From Methanospirillum lacunae (lineage in GTDB: Archaea; Halobacteriota; Methanomicrobia; Methanomicrobiales; Methanospirillaceae): DNA of 64,000 nucleotides. The notes under the pieces are model-generated. The model was not told where the DNA came from and made no database searches. It saw only the letters and a program-made list of their open reading frames with translations. Position numbers and translations under genes: made by a program. Where the stretch lies: NCBI RefSeq assembly GCF_003173355.1, contig NZ_QGMY01000007.1, forward strand, positions 124,001 to 188,000. The letters run 5' to 3'. The stretch's first letter is position 1, and each line of letters begins with the position of its first letter. This document shows positions 36,967 through 44,725 of the stretch, one piece after another.

Positions 36967-37596
36967 TTAGGACACGAGTCCTACCTTGTGGGGAAGATCC
37001 GGATCTATCTCACTCGCTTTTCTCAGGTTCATGGCGTACCCTCCATAATCCCCTGTGGATTTCTGTACCACAGCAAGATTGTACCAGGCCCATTGGTTAG
37101 TAGGATCTAATGCAATTGCATCGCTGAATGCCTGTTCTGCTTCCGGGTAATGAGCAAGAGCCTGCTCTGCTGTTCCAAGATGATACCAGGCCCAGGCATT
37201 CTTTTGATCTGACTTTATTGCATTCTGGTACATTGTTATCGCCTGAGGGATCTGGTTTCGCTCTTGTAGGAAATTTCCCCTGAATATCCAGGCCCAGGTA
37301 TTATTTGCGTCAGTGGTGGTCGCATTTTTAAAGGCATCATATGACGGAGTGAACCAGTTCATCCCCTGCATTGCCTTTCCCAGGTTGAGCCAGGCCCAGG
37401 TATTATTAGGATCGAGTTCGGTTGCGTTTCTAAACGCTGCTGCCGCATCCGGATATTTACTCTGGTTTAACAGTTCCACCCCCTTGTCATACCAGGCAGT
37501 GGAATCTTCTGCAAAGCAGCACTGGGCAATGAGTACTAGAGAGAGGAGGGTAAAGAAAAACACAAGGGATCGCATAGAGGATGAGTAGGATATCAT
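36967..37596 (-). CDS. Exported TPR-repeat protein
   Basis: 209 residues with a signal peptide (SLVFFFTLLSLVLIAQCCFA) and five tetratricopeptide repeats of 34 residues. Each repeat carries an unusual aromatic pair (NTWAWLNLG, NTWAWIFRG, NAWAWYHLG, NQWAWYNLA), so the repeats are recent duplicates. TPR superhelices bind peptides or proteins; an exported one beside surface-fibre genes could assist assembly outside the membrane, which is inference. The start is ATG 37596 or ATG 37575. No downstream domain is present. Confidence 0.75.
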   Translation of the reverse strand: MISYSSSMRSLVFFFTLLSLVLIAQCCFAEDSTAWYDKGVELLNQSKYPDAAAAFRNATELDPNNTWAWLNLGKAMQGMNWFTPSYDAFKNATTTDANNTWAWIFRGNFLQERNQIPQAITMYQNAIKSDQKNAWAWYHLGTAEQALAHYPEAEQAFSDAIALDPTNQWAWYNLAVVQKSTGDYGGYAMNLRKASEIDPDLPHKVGLVS

Positions 37597-37816
37597 CCCT
37601 CATCATACCTTCCCTGATGGGAAAAGTGGGAACTGGTAACAGTACAGAATTGAGATTTTCACGTTGATATTTCAAACCAGATGTATCAACGTTTGATAAG
37701 GGTCAATCACTCATTGAAAAATTTCATACAGGACAATCAGTTTTAAGAAGAGATATCATCGTATCTGAATATTAAACCGGGTTTATGCTAATAAAAAATA
37801 AGTTGTATTTAGCAAC

Positions 37817-38581
37817 CTATCCCTGTTTGGCAACAACCAGGTAAACCTGTTCCTGATTTGTCTGATCAGAGCGGCCTGCCTGCGGGTTATTACTCTGGAA
37901 CCGGTGATGTGACGATGGGTTATCATTTCGATCAAATCCCTGGTTGTGTTTTTCACCTGGGAGAGCCTGATCTCCTGATGTTCCTTGAGTAATCTTCTCC
38001 TTGTTCGGACATTGATTATACATTTTTCTACCTGATTCAGGAGAATTTCCCGACATTTTTTCCTGGTTATCCCCGTTACGTGGCCCAGTGAACCGGTCAA
38101 TTTCACCAGGTTCCATACTAGAGTCCCTCATGCAGGGACAGGTATCATCACGGGAACCCATCTCATGGTCTTCCCGTCCCTGTTTCATCATGCCGGGACA
38201 CCCCTGATTCGGTCTTGAATGATCGGGGGAATTTTCTGATAACTTTGAATCATGATCGCCCTCGTTGTGAGGACCTGCATCATCAGGTTTCATCATTTTC
38301 ATCTGACCGTGATGTGCCATCCTACAGCCGTGCTCGCCACCAACATTTTCCGGTGATGATGAACCAGACTCTCCAGAACCAGGCCAACCACTGGATCTGT
38401 GCATCTGATCACCATTATTTCCCTGGCCAGGGGCTTTCATCTTTTCGTTATTCTTCGGGAAGGAATCTGTCGGGTTGTGACCGGAGGTTCCTTTGTACAT
38501 GAGGAGGAATCCGGTTCCTGCAAATAACAGGACCGCAATGACTACCAAAGATGCACAAATGAGCAATGTTCTGTCTACCAA
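37817..38581 (-). CDS. Membrane-anchored Met/His/Cys-rich low-complexity protein
   Basis: 254 residues of unrecognised family. One N-terminal membrane helix (LLICASLVVIAVLLFAGTGFLLM) is followed by about 220 hydrophilic, disordered-looking residues rich in Gly, Asn, Asp, Ser, Met, His and Cys (EHGCRMAHHGQMKMMKPDD, CPGMMKQ, DDTCPCMRD, QCPNKEK). The Met, His and Cys clusters recall extracellular copper- or other metal-binding tails. A structural role in the cell envelope is an alternative. It is divergent from the pilin operon with a 490-base gap between. Confidence 0.6.
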   Translation of the reverse strand: MVDRTLLICASLVVIAVLLFAGTGFLLMYKGTSGHNPTDSFPKNNEKMKAPGQGNNGDQMHRSSGWPGSGESGSSSPENVGGEHGCRMAHHGQMKMMKPDDAGPHNEGDHDSKLSENSPDHSRPNQGCPGMMKQGREDHEMGSRDDTCPCMRDSSMEPGEIDRFTGPRNGDNQEKMSGNSPESGRKMYNQCPNKEKITQGTSGDQALPGEKHNQGFDRNDNPSSHHRFQSNNPQAGRSDQTNQEQVYLVVAKQG

Positions 38582-38874
38582 TATATCACCATCATTGTTC
38601 TTGATGTGAGAGAGATTTCAGTCCCCGCAAATACAGAATTACAAAGTCTCGATGGGGATAATAAGAATATTATACTGGCAGTTAGGGATGACGAACCTCA
38701 AGGTTGTGTGGCCCTAGCGATCAGATGCGGGATGCGTCTCAAATGTGAGAAGGCCTACAGAAGGCTGCTATTGAGGTTTTGGCACGCTGTTTGATATAAA
38801 CATCAGAGGGAGACCAACAGGGGATATGGGGGGCCTGATAAAACGATTAAATCGGGAGAATCAGGTATTTGAGC

Positions 38875-38884
38875 CTATATTTAA
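38875..38884 (+). promoter_or_regulatory. Candidate TATA box ahead of the 11-codon frame
   Basis: CTATATTTAA would start transcription near 38904, just before the GGGAGG site at 38907-38912 that precedes the tiny frame. This forms a complete set of expression signals upstream of the pilin operon. Confidence 0.35.
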
Positions 38885-38918
38885 GGTAAATTTTAGTAGG
38901 AATTTTGGGAGGATCAAA

Positions 38919-38954
38919 ATGAGGTTAATTTTGGAAAACAAGGCTACAGTTTAG
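38919..38954 (+). CDS. Possible 11-aa leader or small peptide
   Basis: ATG 38919 opens an 11-codon frame (MRLILENKATV, then TAG). GGGAGG ends exactly 6 bases before the ATG, the best-placed ribosome binding site in this region, and a TATA box lies 40 bases upstream. It may be a leader peptide for the pilin operon that begins 117 bases later, or a chance match. Too short for similarity-based support. Confidence 0.25.
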   Translation: MRLILENKATV

Positions 38955-39031
38955 GATATTTTTAGAGAGATCTAATTATTATGTAAACAGATCTGAAAGA
39001 CGTGCCTAAATCATTCAAGTACTATTTGAAA

Positions 39032-39040
39032 AATATATAT
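39032..39040 (+). promoter_or_regulatory. TATA box proximal to the pilin-like operon
   Basis: AATATATAT, with standard spacing, places +1 near 39061, about 10 bases before ATG 39071. The four following genes overlap or nearly abut, so this could drive the whole 9 kb operon. Confidence 0.45.
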
Positions 39041-39070
39041 CCTGAATAGTCAATACTGGTATAATTGGTC

Positions 39071-40759
39071 ATGGTGGATACGCAGAGAGAGTCCGGATTA
39101 TCAGAAGTGATTGGGTTTATCTTAATAATTGCAATTCTCGTTGTCGTCGCTTCATTGTATGTTACCTATGTGGTCCCTGCTCACGGAAGAGAGGCAGAGA
39201 TCGCCCATATGACATATATAAAAAACCAGTTCGTAGATTTTAAGATGTCAATGGATTCGTTATGGATAAACAGTCAGGTGAATACTTCGTTAGCTCAGAA
39301 TATTGAGATGGGGACATTAGGGCAGAAAACGGAGGGCCAATTTGTCTTTCTTCCCTTAACCCAGCCAATAGGATCAGACGGAGAGATGAAGGTCGATACA
39401 GGATCAGGGAACGGGTTGATAAAGATTGAAATCAAAGGGTTGTTTAAGGATACATCTGATGGAGTCACTTCACTTTTCACATCTAAATCAGATTTATCCA
39501 ATCTGATATCTGTAAATCCAGATTTGTACCGACAACTGCTTTATTACCAATCACTGTATCCATCAAAGTTCACCAACATGATCAGGATACCGGTTCCTGT
39601 TCATCCAATAATTACAAGTCGAATTCCAGATTCGCCAAACGATTTTTCATCAAACCAGTCAATTACATATCATCTTTGCGATATTTATCCTAATTCTACG
39701 AATAGTGGAACATATCAGACCACATCAAACTGGACAGCATCAATTGATCTCCTGCGAGTTCCTGCATTTTCTGTTCCTGAAACAAATGCTACAGCATATA
39801 ATTTAGCCAAAAGTCCCTATCAGATGAAAGTGGATTACCGGTATGACCTAATAATGAGTTTAACAAAGTTGAATCAATCTACAAATACAAGATACCCTGT
39901 TTTTCAAAATTTCACCCTGAATAGTTCACCCACAAGACCTTTAGAATATTGGATAAACATTCAGGATCCTGCATATGGGCTGGATACACTCGGCCCCATG
40001 GACGTAAAGTGGTTCAATGGAACATTATTGCAACAATACAATGGCACAGCAGATATTACTAAAAACTGGGATGTAAACGTTAACAAATCTGTAGATACTT
40101 CAACTGCAATAAACACAACAGATCTCGATTCAGCAATACGATCCTCTTACATAAATATTCCAGTTACAACTGGACCAACATCAATGGGAAAATTCTCCTA
40201 CACCGGGAGGAACTACTACTGGGTACCACAAGAGTATTATTACCAATTCGGCGGAGTATTCTTAAAACAGAATGGAAGTGTATCCAAATTACTTCCACTT
40301 GTCTCACTAGGAGTTGCAAAAAATCTTTCAAATAGTGACATCCCATCGGTGAGCATTACTAAACTAATCATTACAGGAGAGGATAACCAGGATATTTCCG
40401 GAACAACACCAGTACAGGTTTCATCCAGGGTTTCACGAATTTGGAGAGGAGTGGTGACAGACCAGATATCTCAAAGACAGTATTACCTCGCACCAGTTAC
40501 ACAGAATGCTGATGATGTCATCATTACCATCTCTAATCTACCAGACAATACGAGAGAAGCATGGAGAAGTGCATTTAGTTCAATTATCCATGCTGCAAAC
40601 ACATCTTCAGGATTTCAAACAGATTGGGCTTATTTATCTTCTGCCGGAACGGCGGGAAACCTTACCTTTCAAGTAAAGAGTTCTGGAGGAGTATATTTGG
40701 ATTATTCTGAGGTAGATGTAAATATTATCCTTCAGCCAGTGGGATGGCAGGGGTCATAA
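39071..40759 (+). CDS. Large type IV pilin-like surface protein
   Basis: 562 residues from ATG 39071 (TTG 39065 is open but less likely). The N-terminus RESGLSEVIGFILIIAILVV matches the archaeal pilin N-terminal pattern (Pilin_N/DUF1628; a charged residue, small residue, then S-E/P-VIG and a hydrophobic helix), so it should be processed by a prepilin peptidase and inserted in a filament or membrane. The remaining ~520 residues are Ser/Thr/Asn-rich, beta-like and contain many N-x-S/T sites, with no domain I recognise (segment DYRYDLIMSLTKLNQS near the middle). First gene of the operon; its stop overlaps the next start. Confidence 0.72.
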   Translation: MVDTQRESGLSEVIGFILIIAILVVVASLYVTYVVPAHGREAEIAHMTYIKNQFVDFKMSMDSLWINSQVNTSLAQNIEMGTLGQKTEGQFVFLPLTQPIGSDGEMKVDTGSGNGLIKIEIKGLFKDTSDGVTSLFTSKSDLSNLISVNPDLYRQLLYYQSLYPSKFTNMIRIPVPVHPIITSRIPDSPNDFSSNQSITYHLCDIYPNSTNSGTYQTTSNWTASIDLLRVPAFSVPETNATAYNLAKSPYQMKVDYRYDLIMSLTKLNQSTNTRYPVFQNFTLNSSPTRPLEYWINIQDPAYGLDTLGPMDVKWFNGTLLQQYNGTADITKNWDVNVNKSVDTSTAINTTDLDSAIRSSYINIPVTTGPTSMGKFSYTGRNYYWVPQEYYYQFGGVFLKQNGSVSKLLPLVSLGVAKNLSNSDIPSVSITKLIITGEDNQDISGTTPVQVSSRVSRIWRGVVTDQISQRQYYLAPVTQNADDVIITISNLPDNTREAWRSAFSSIIHAANTSSGFQTDWAYLSSAGTAGNLTFQVKSSGGVYLDYSEVDVNIILQPVGWQGS

Positions 40760-42729
40760 TGATAAAAGAACCTGGATTATCAGAGTTAATATCCGCTCTT
40801 CTTTTAATTGTGATTTTGGTCTCTGCTGCTTCTGTTGTTCTTGTTGTTTTAACCTCTCAGTATCCTCCAAAAATTATCCCTGATCCTCGTCTTGAAATAT
40901 GGAATGAAACCACCATTAACGAAAATGTAACAAACAATACAATTTATATTCAGTCAAGAGGAGGAGATCCTGTTGATGAAAATGAATACCTATTCAGGGC
41001 AATTCCAATCTCCGGGCCTCCCTACACGTTTTACTCAGACTCACCAACAATAAGCAACACAGCAGGAACAAACAACTTAGTAACAGGGAATACCATCAAT
41101 TTCTCTGTAAATATGACACCAATTATCTCTTCAGTTCAAGTTATCTACAGAAATAACGGCAATGGGCATGATAGTGGATTATATGAGGTATTGATGTATG
41201 AAAAGAAGTTCCTTAAAACTTTACCAAATTCATCACCCACATCAACGAATGCTCCAACCGATTATTATTTTGTCCGATTATTAACATCGGGGAGCGGAAC
41301 GGTTGTACCTAGCGGGGGAACAACAACTACATTAGATGGTTTTACAGTAGTAAAAGTCCCGGTTGGAACCCAGATTTCATTGACTGGTACAGCAACATCC
41401 GGGATTATCAATCTTGCAACCAACAGGACTGAGTTCTGGACACAAGACCACATGAATAGCACCGAAGCAGATTCCATTCCTAATGCAATCGGAAAAACCA
41501 CAACCACATTCTCTCCACTAATAAATACAAATCAGACCGTTTATTTTAGTTTTGGACTACCCGAGTCCCATATTACCATTTTCAACCTGGGTGCAGGGGG
41601 AATAGTAAGTAATGGTTCTGTATCAATTTCAGATGGAGGGAGTTACACATTTACGGTTACCTCCGGTGATCCATTTAGTGCCCTATTCTCTGCTACAGGT
41701 TCAGGAACGATCAGTACCCTTCGATGGATTTCTGGAACAGCAACTGATGGTAACTCGGTAATATCAGGAGGGGAAAATGTCAAAAATGCTGCAAACAACA
41801 CAACGTTTACCTATCTAAACTCATCCGTGACACAGGATATATCCCTTGCAGTAATATTTTCGCCATCATACTCAATTAAAGCTACAACCGGACTCGGAGG
41901 AACGATCTCCCCACTTGGAGTAACCAACTATTCGGCTGGTTCCACACCGACATACACAATAACTGCATCAGGTGAAAACAGATCTTATGAGATCCTTGTT
42001 GATGGAGTTGCATGGACAGATATTAATCCTGCTCATAAAACACAAACATACACATTCAGTCCATTGACTGGATCCCACACAATCCATTCACGATTTGCAA
42101 TTCAGGGAGTTTGGGGAAACTATTGGGGAAGTGCAACGGTTAATGGAAGTTATAATGATCCAGATAACCGCAGGGCTGTTGGAGTTCGAAACAGTTATCC
42201 ATGGCAATATATTGAATCAACCACTGCATGGAATAAACAACTGCATCATCACATTCAGTTCGCTGACTCTTTGGCCATGTCAATTCCAGCGACTCCAGCA
42301 TATTCAACACTTGAAGCTGCATGGCCAAACGGGCCTAATAGAGTACCGATCAGTACAACAAATGCAGTAGGATCCAATACCGATAAAGATTATTTCTATG
42401 TTAATTGGAGTGGATTAATGTTTATCGAAAATCCTGGATCCTACCGATTCTGGATAAGGGCCGATGACGGTATCAAACTGTTTATTGATGGAGTTATGCA
42501 GTCAATCGACGCACGAGCCTGGATTAAACCATATCCACCAGATGCAGCAGACTGGTATCCATGTACAACAGATCCTTCCGTTGTAATCCCAGGATGGCAT
42601 ACATACACGATCTGGTATTATGAAAATGCAGGAAAGGCTGCAGCTGAACTTCGGTACCAGTTACCTGGAACAACATCAAACGCCTATAATGCGAATTTCT
42701 TTACAGACCTGTATTATCTTGTTGATTAG
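40759..42729 (+). CDS. Pilin-like protein with InlB-like repeat and C-terminal PA14 domain
   Basis: 656 residues from ATG 40759, which overlaps the previous stop by one base. The N-terminus KEPGLSELISALLLIVILVS is pilin-like. A short beta domain follows (IYIQSRGGDPVDENEYLF). A divergent InlB B-repeat-like module comes mid-protein (ATTGLGGTISPLG). The last ~170 residues resemble a PA14 domain, a carbohydrate-binding beta barrel found in adhesins (VNWSGLMFIENPGSYRFW, ADDGIKLFIDG, GWHTYTIWYYENAGKAAAEL). An adhesive, glycan-binding surface role is the natural reading. Confidence is high for the coding region and moderate for the domain calls. Confidence 0.75.
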   Translation: MIKEPGLSELISALLLIVILVSAASVVLVVLTSQYPPKIIPDPRLEIWNETTINENVTNNTIYIQSRGGDPVDENEYLFRAIPISGPPYTFYSDSPTISNTAGTNNLVTGNTINFSVNMTPIISSVQVIYRNNGNGHDSGLYEVLMYEKKFLKTLPNSSPTSTNAPTDYYFVRLLTSGSGTVVPSGGTTTTLDGFTVVKVPVGTQISLTGTATSGIINLATNRTEFWTQDHMNSTEADSIPNAIGKTTTTFSPLINTNQTVYFSFGLPESHITIFNLGAGGIVSNGSVSISDGGSYTFTVTSGDPFSALFSATGSGTISTLRWISGTATDGNSVISGGENVKNAANNTTFTYLNSSVTQDISLAVIFSPSYSIKATTGLGGTISPLGVTNYSAGSTPTYTITASGENRSYEILVDGVAWTDINPAHKTQTYTFSPLTGSHTIHSRFAIQGVWGNYWGSATVNGSYNDPDNRRAVGVRNSYPWQYIESTTAWNKQLHHHIQFADSLAMSIPATPAYSTLEAAWPNGPNRVPISTTNAVGSNTDKDYFYVNWSGLMFIENPGSYRFWIRADDGIKLFIDGVMQSIDARAWIKPYPPDAADWYPCTTDPSVVIPGWHTYTIWYYENAGKAAAELRYQLPGTTSNAYNANFFTDLYYLVD

Positions 42730-42730
42730 A

Positions 42731-44725
42731 ATGAAAAAGAGAGAAGGTGCAGTATCTGAGGTGATAGGTGGATTATTACTATTGGTGATGGTAATAGCCG
42801 GTTTAACCATCATTATGACGATGATACTAGGCCAAATTCATACCGATACCATTCCATCAACCGATCTTATCCCAATTGATGAAACAAATACATCCACCGG
42901 CTATCATACTGTAAAAATTGTTCATAATGGAGGCGATGCACTTTCTGATGATGAGATCGAGGTATTTATAGACGGAGTCGATTCAACCTGCGACTCATAT
43001 TTTACCAAAAATAAACGAGCATTCTGTATTCAGGGAGAAATTTTTAAACCGGGAGATACACTAGCATTTAAGCCTAAAAAGTCGCCAATCCATAGTCTCA
43101 CCATATATTACCAGCCCCATGGATCGAATGCATCCAGTCAGGTATTGTTCCAGACATTAAAATTCACCAAAGTTAATATTTCAGAGTCCATCAATGGAAT
43201 TCCATCAAATTGGTCAACATATACCGAACCACCGGTCATATCATCGATAACCATTTCACCAACAACACCACTCAAGGCAGGCTCAACAGCAACAGTATCG
43301 TGGACAGTAACAAATCAAATTCCGGTTTATGGTGCAGAAGTCAGATTAACAGGGCCTGGTGTGAATACAGTTGTCTCATCATCCACATATGACTCACTCT
43401 CCTTTACAGTACCAACAGTATCAGGTTCAGGTTATTCTCTTGTCATCACCGTTCGTGACATGAACGGGAATGTTGGAACCGGCACCAGTAATCCTTTTTC
43501 TATACAGGATGTACCTGTTGTTATGCTTCAATCTCCAAATGGTGGAGAATCATGGACTGAAAAGAGTACGCATTCAATAGTCTGGAGTTCATCAAGTCTT
43601 ACTGGCATTAGTCAGACATCTCTATCTTTTTCAAAGGATGGGGGATCTACGTGGTCAACAATCTCTTCATCCCCGGGATCAAGCTCATATTCTTGGATTA
43701 TTCCCACCGGCTCGAAAACAGATTTGGGAAAAATAAATGTAACCGCATGCAATTTTGCCGGAGATTGTAGTTCAGACATCAGTGACGGGGTTTTTCAGAT
43801 CTCCACCTCCTCGTCATCAGGAACCATTACAGTGACATCACCAGTATCTGGTGCCGCACTCAATGGAGCAGGAAAATATCCAATTACCTGGAGTATCACA
43901 TCCTCATTTAATGTTATCTCCATTGACCTAAAATACACAGACGGATCTTCCTGGATCCCTATCCAAACCGGCCTTTCCGGAGTTGGTTCATATGACTGGA
44001 CAACTCCAGACACTCCCGGGACTAGATATCAGGTTTCTGTTACAGCCCATATGAGTGACGGATCAACTATATCGGGACTCAGTGGAGTATTTACTATACA
44101 ACAGGTAGCCCCGACTGTTGTTGTTGAATCACCAAATGGTGGAGAGATATGGTCTATCGGATCTACTCAACAGATCAAATGGAATGCTACATCTGGATCA
44201 GGGATTTCTTCAGTAAATCTGTTGTACTCTATATCAGACAGTCCAGTTACAACAGCAATAGCATCAGGGATATCTAATACAGGGACATTCTCATGGACTG
44301 TCCCTGCAGTACCATCACAAAAGGTAAGAATAATTGTCAAGGCATTTGGTTCTAATGGGCTCACTGGTACTGATAAAAGTGATAATTATTTCCAGATTAA
44401 AGACACCACGGCACCTACAATCTCTATCACAACACCAAGGGGAGGAGAAATCTGGCAGCAAAATCCAAGCAGCAACCCACAACAGATTGTATGGATTGCA
44501 TCAGATAACGTAAACGTTGATCATGTTAAACTAGAGTACTCTACAAATTCAGGGGGTTCTTACACTCAAATCACTTATGCCGAAACTCTGAATAATATTG
44601 GGTATTTCTATTGGTACGTCCCAAACACTCCCTCAACAACGTGTACAATACGGGGTACTGCATACGATTTTGCTGGAAATTCAGCAACTGCAGTGAGTAA
44701 TGGATTATTCACGATCAAGAGTTGA
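42731..44725 (+). CDS. Pilin-like protein with Kre9/KNH-type repeats
   Basis: 664 residues from ATG 42731, one base after the previous stop; the longer open frame upstream lies inside the preceding gene and is rejected. The N-terminus KREGAVSEVIGGLLLLVMVI is the clearest archaeal pilin signature of the set. The beta domain VKIVHNGGDALSDDEIEVFIDG follows. The rest is a series of about five ~95-residue beta repeats of Ser/Thr-rich Kre9/KNH type, with marks SPNGGESWTEKS, SPNGGEIWSIGS and TPRGGEIWQQNP and IxW at strand ends. Such repeats form extended stalks. It overlaps the next gene start by one base. Confidence 0.75.
   Translation: MKKREGAVSEVIGGLLLLVMVIAGLTIIMTMILGQIHTDTIPSTDLIPIDETNTSTGYHTVKIVHNGGDALSDDEIEVFIDGVDSTCDSYFTKNKRAFCIQGEIFKPGDTLAFKPKKSPIHSLTIYYQPHGSNASSQVLFQTLKFTKVNISESINGIPSNWSTYTEPPVISSITISPTTPLKAGSTATVSWTVTNQIPVYGAEVRLTGPGVNTVVSSSTYDSLSFTVPTVSGSGYSLVITVRDMNGNVGTGTSNPFSIQDVPVVMLQSPNGGESWTEKSTHSIVWSSSSLTGISQTSLSFSKDGGSTWSTISSSPGSSSYSWIIPTGSKTDLGKINVTACNFAGDCSSDISDGVFQISTSSSSGTITVTSPVSGAALNGAGKYPITWSITSSFNVISIDLKYTDGSSWIPIQTGLSGVGSYDWTTPDTPGTRYQVSVTAHMSDGSTISGLSGVFTIQQVAPTVVVESPNGGEIWSIGSTQQIKWNATSGSGISSVNLLYSISDSPVTTAIASGISNTGTFSWTVPAVPSQKVRIIVKAFGSNGLTGTDKSDNYFQIKDTTAPTISITTPRGGEIWQQNPSSNPQQIVWIASDNVNVDHVKLEYSTNSGGSYTQITYAETLNNIGYFYWYVPNTPSTTCTIRGTAYDFAGNSATAVSNGLFTIKS

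Larger units (their letters stand above)
38582..39070 (+). other. Intergenic region upstream of the pilin-like operon
   Basis: 490 bases with no substantial gene. They hold two TATA-like elements (38875-38884 and 39032-39040) and an 11-codon open frame with a good ribosome binding site (38919-38954). The first 230 bases show no recognisable element. Confidence 0.5.

Noticed and set aside
37783-38106. Minus-strand frame of 107 codons rich in Arg
   Set aside because: It overlaps the anchored Met/His-rich protein in another frame and has no start signals; the other reading has a proper membrane helix.
38606-38794. 62-codon plus-strand frame in the gap before the pilin operon
   Set aside because: No start signals and no plausible protein features.
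42620-42730. Extension of the third pilin-like gene into the second
   Set aside because: It lies inside the PA14 coding sequence, and ATG 42731 begins a correct pilin N-terminus.
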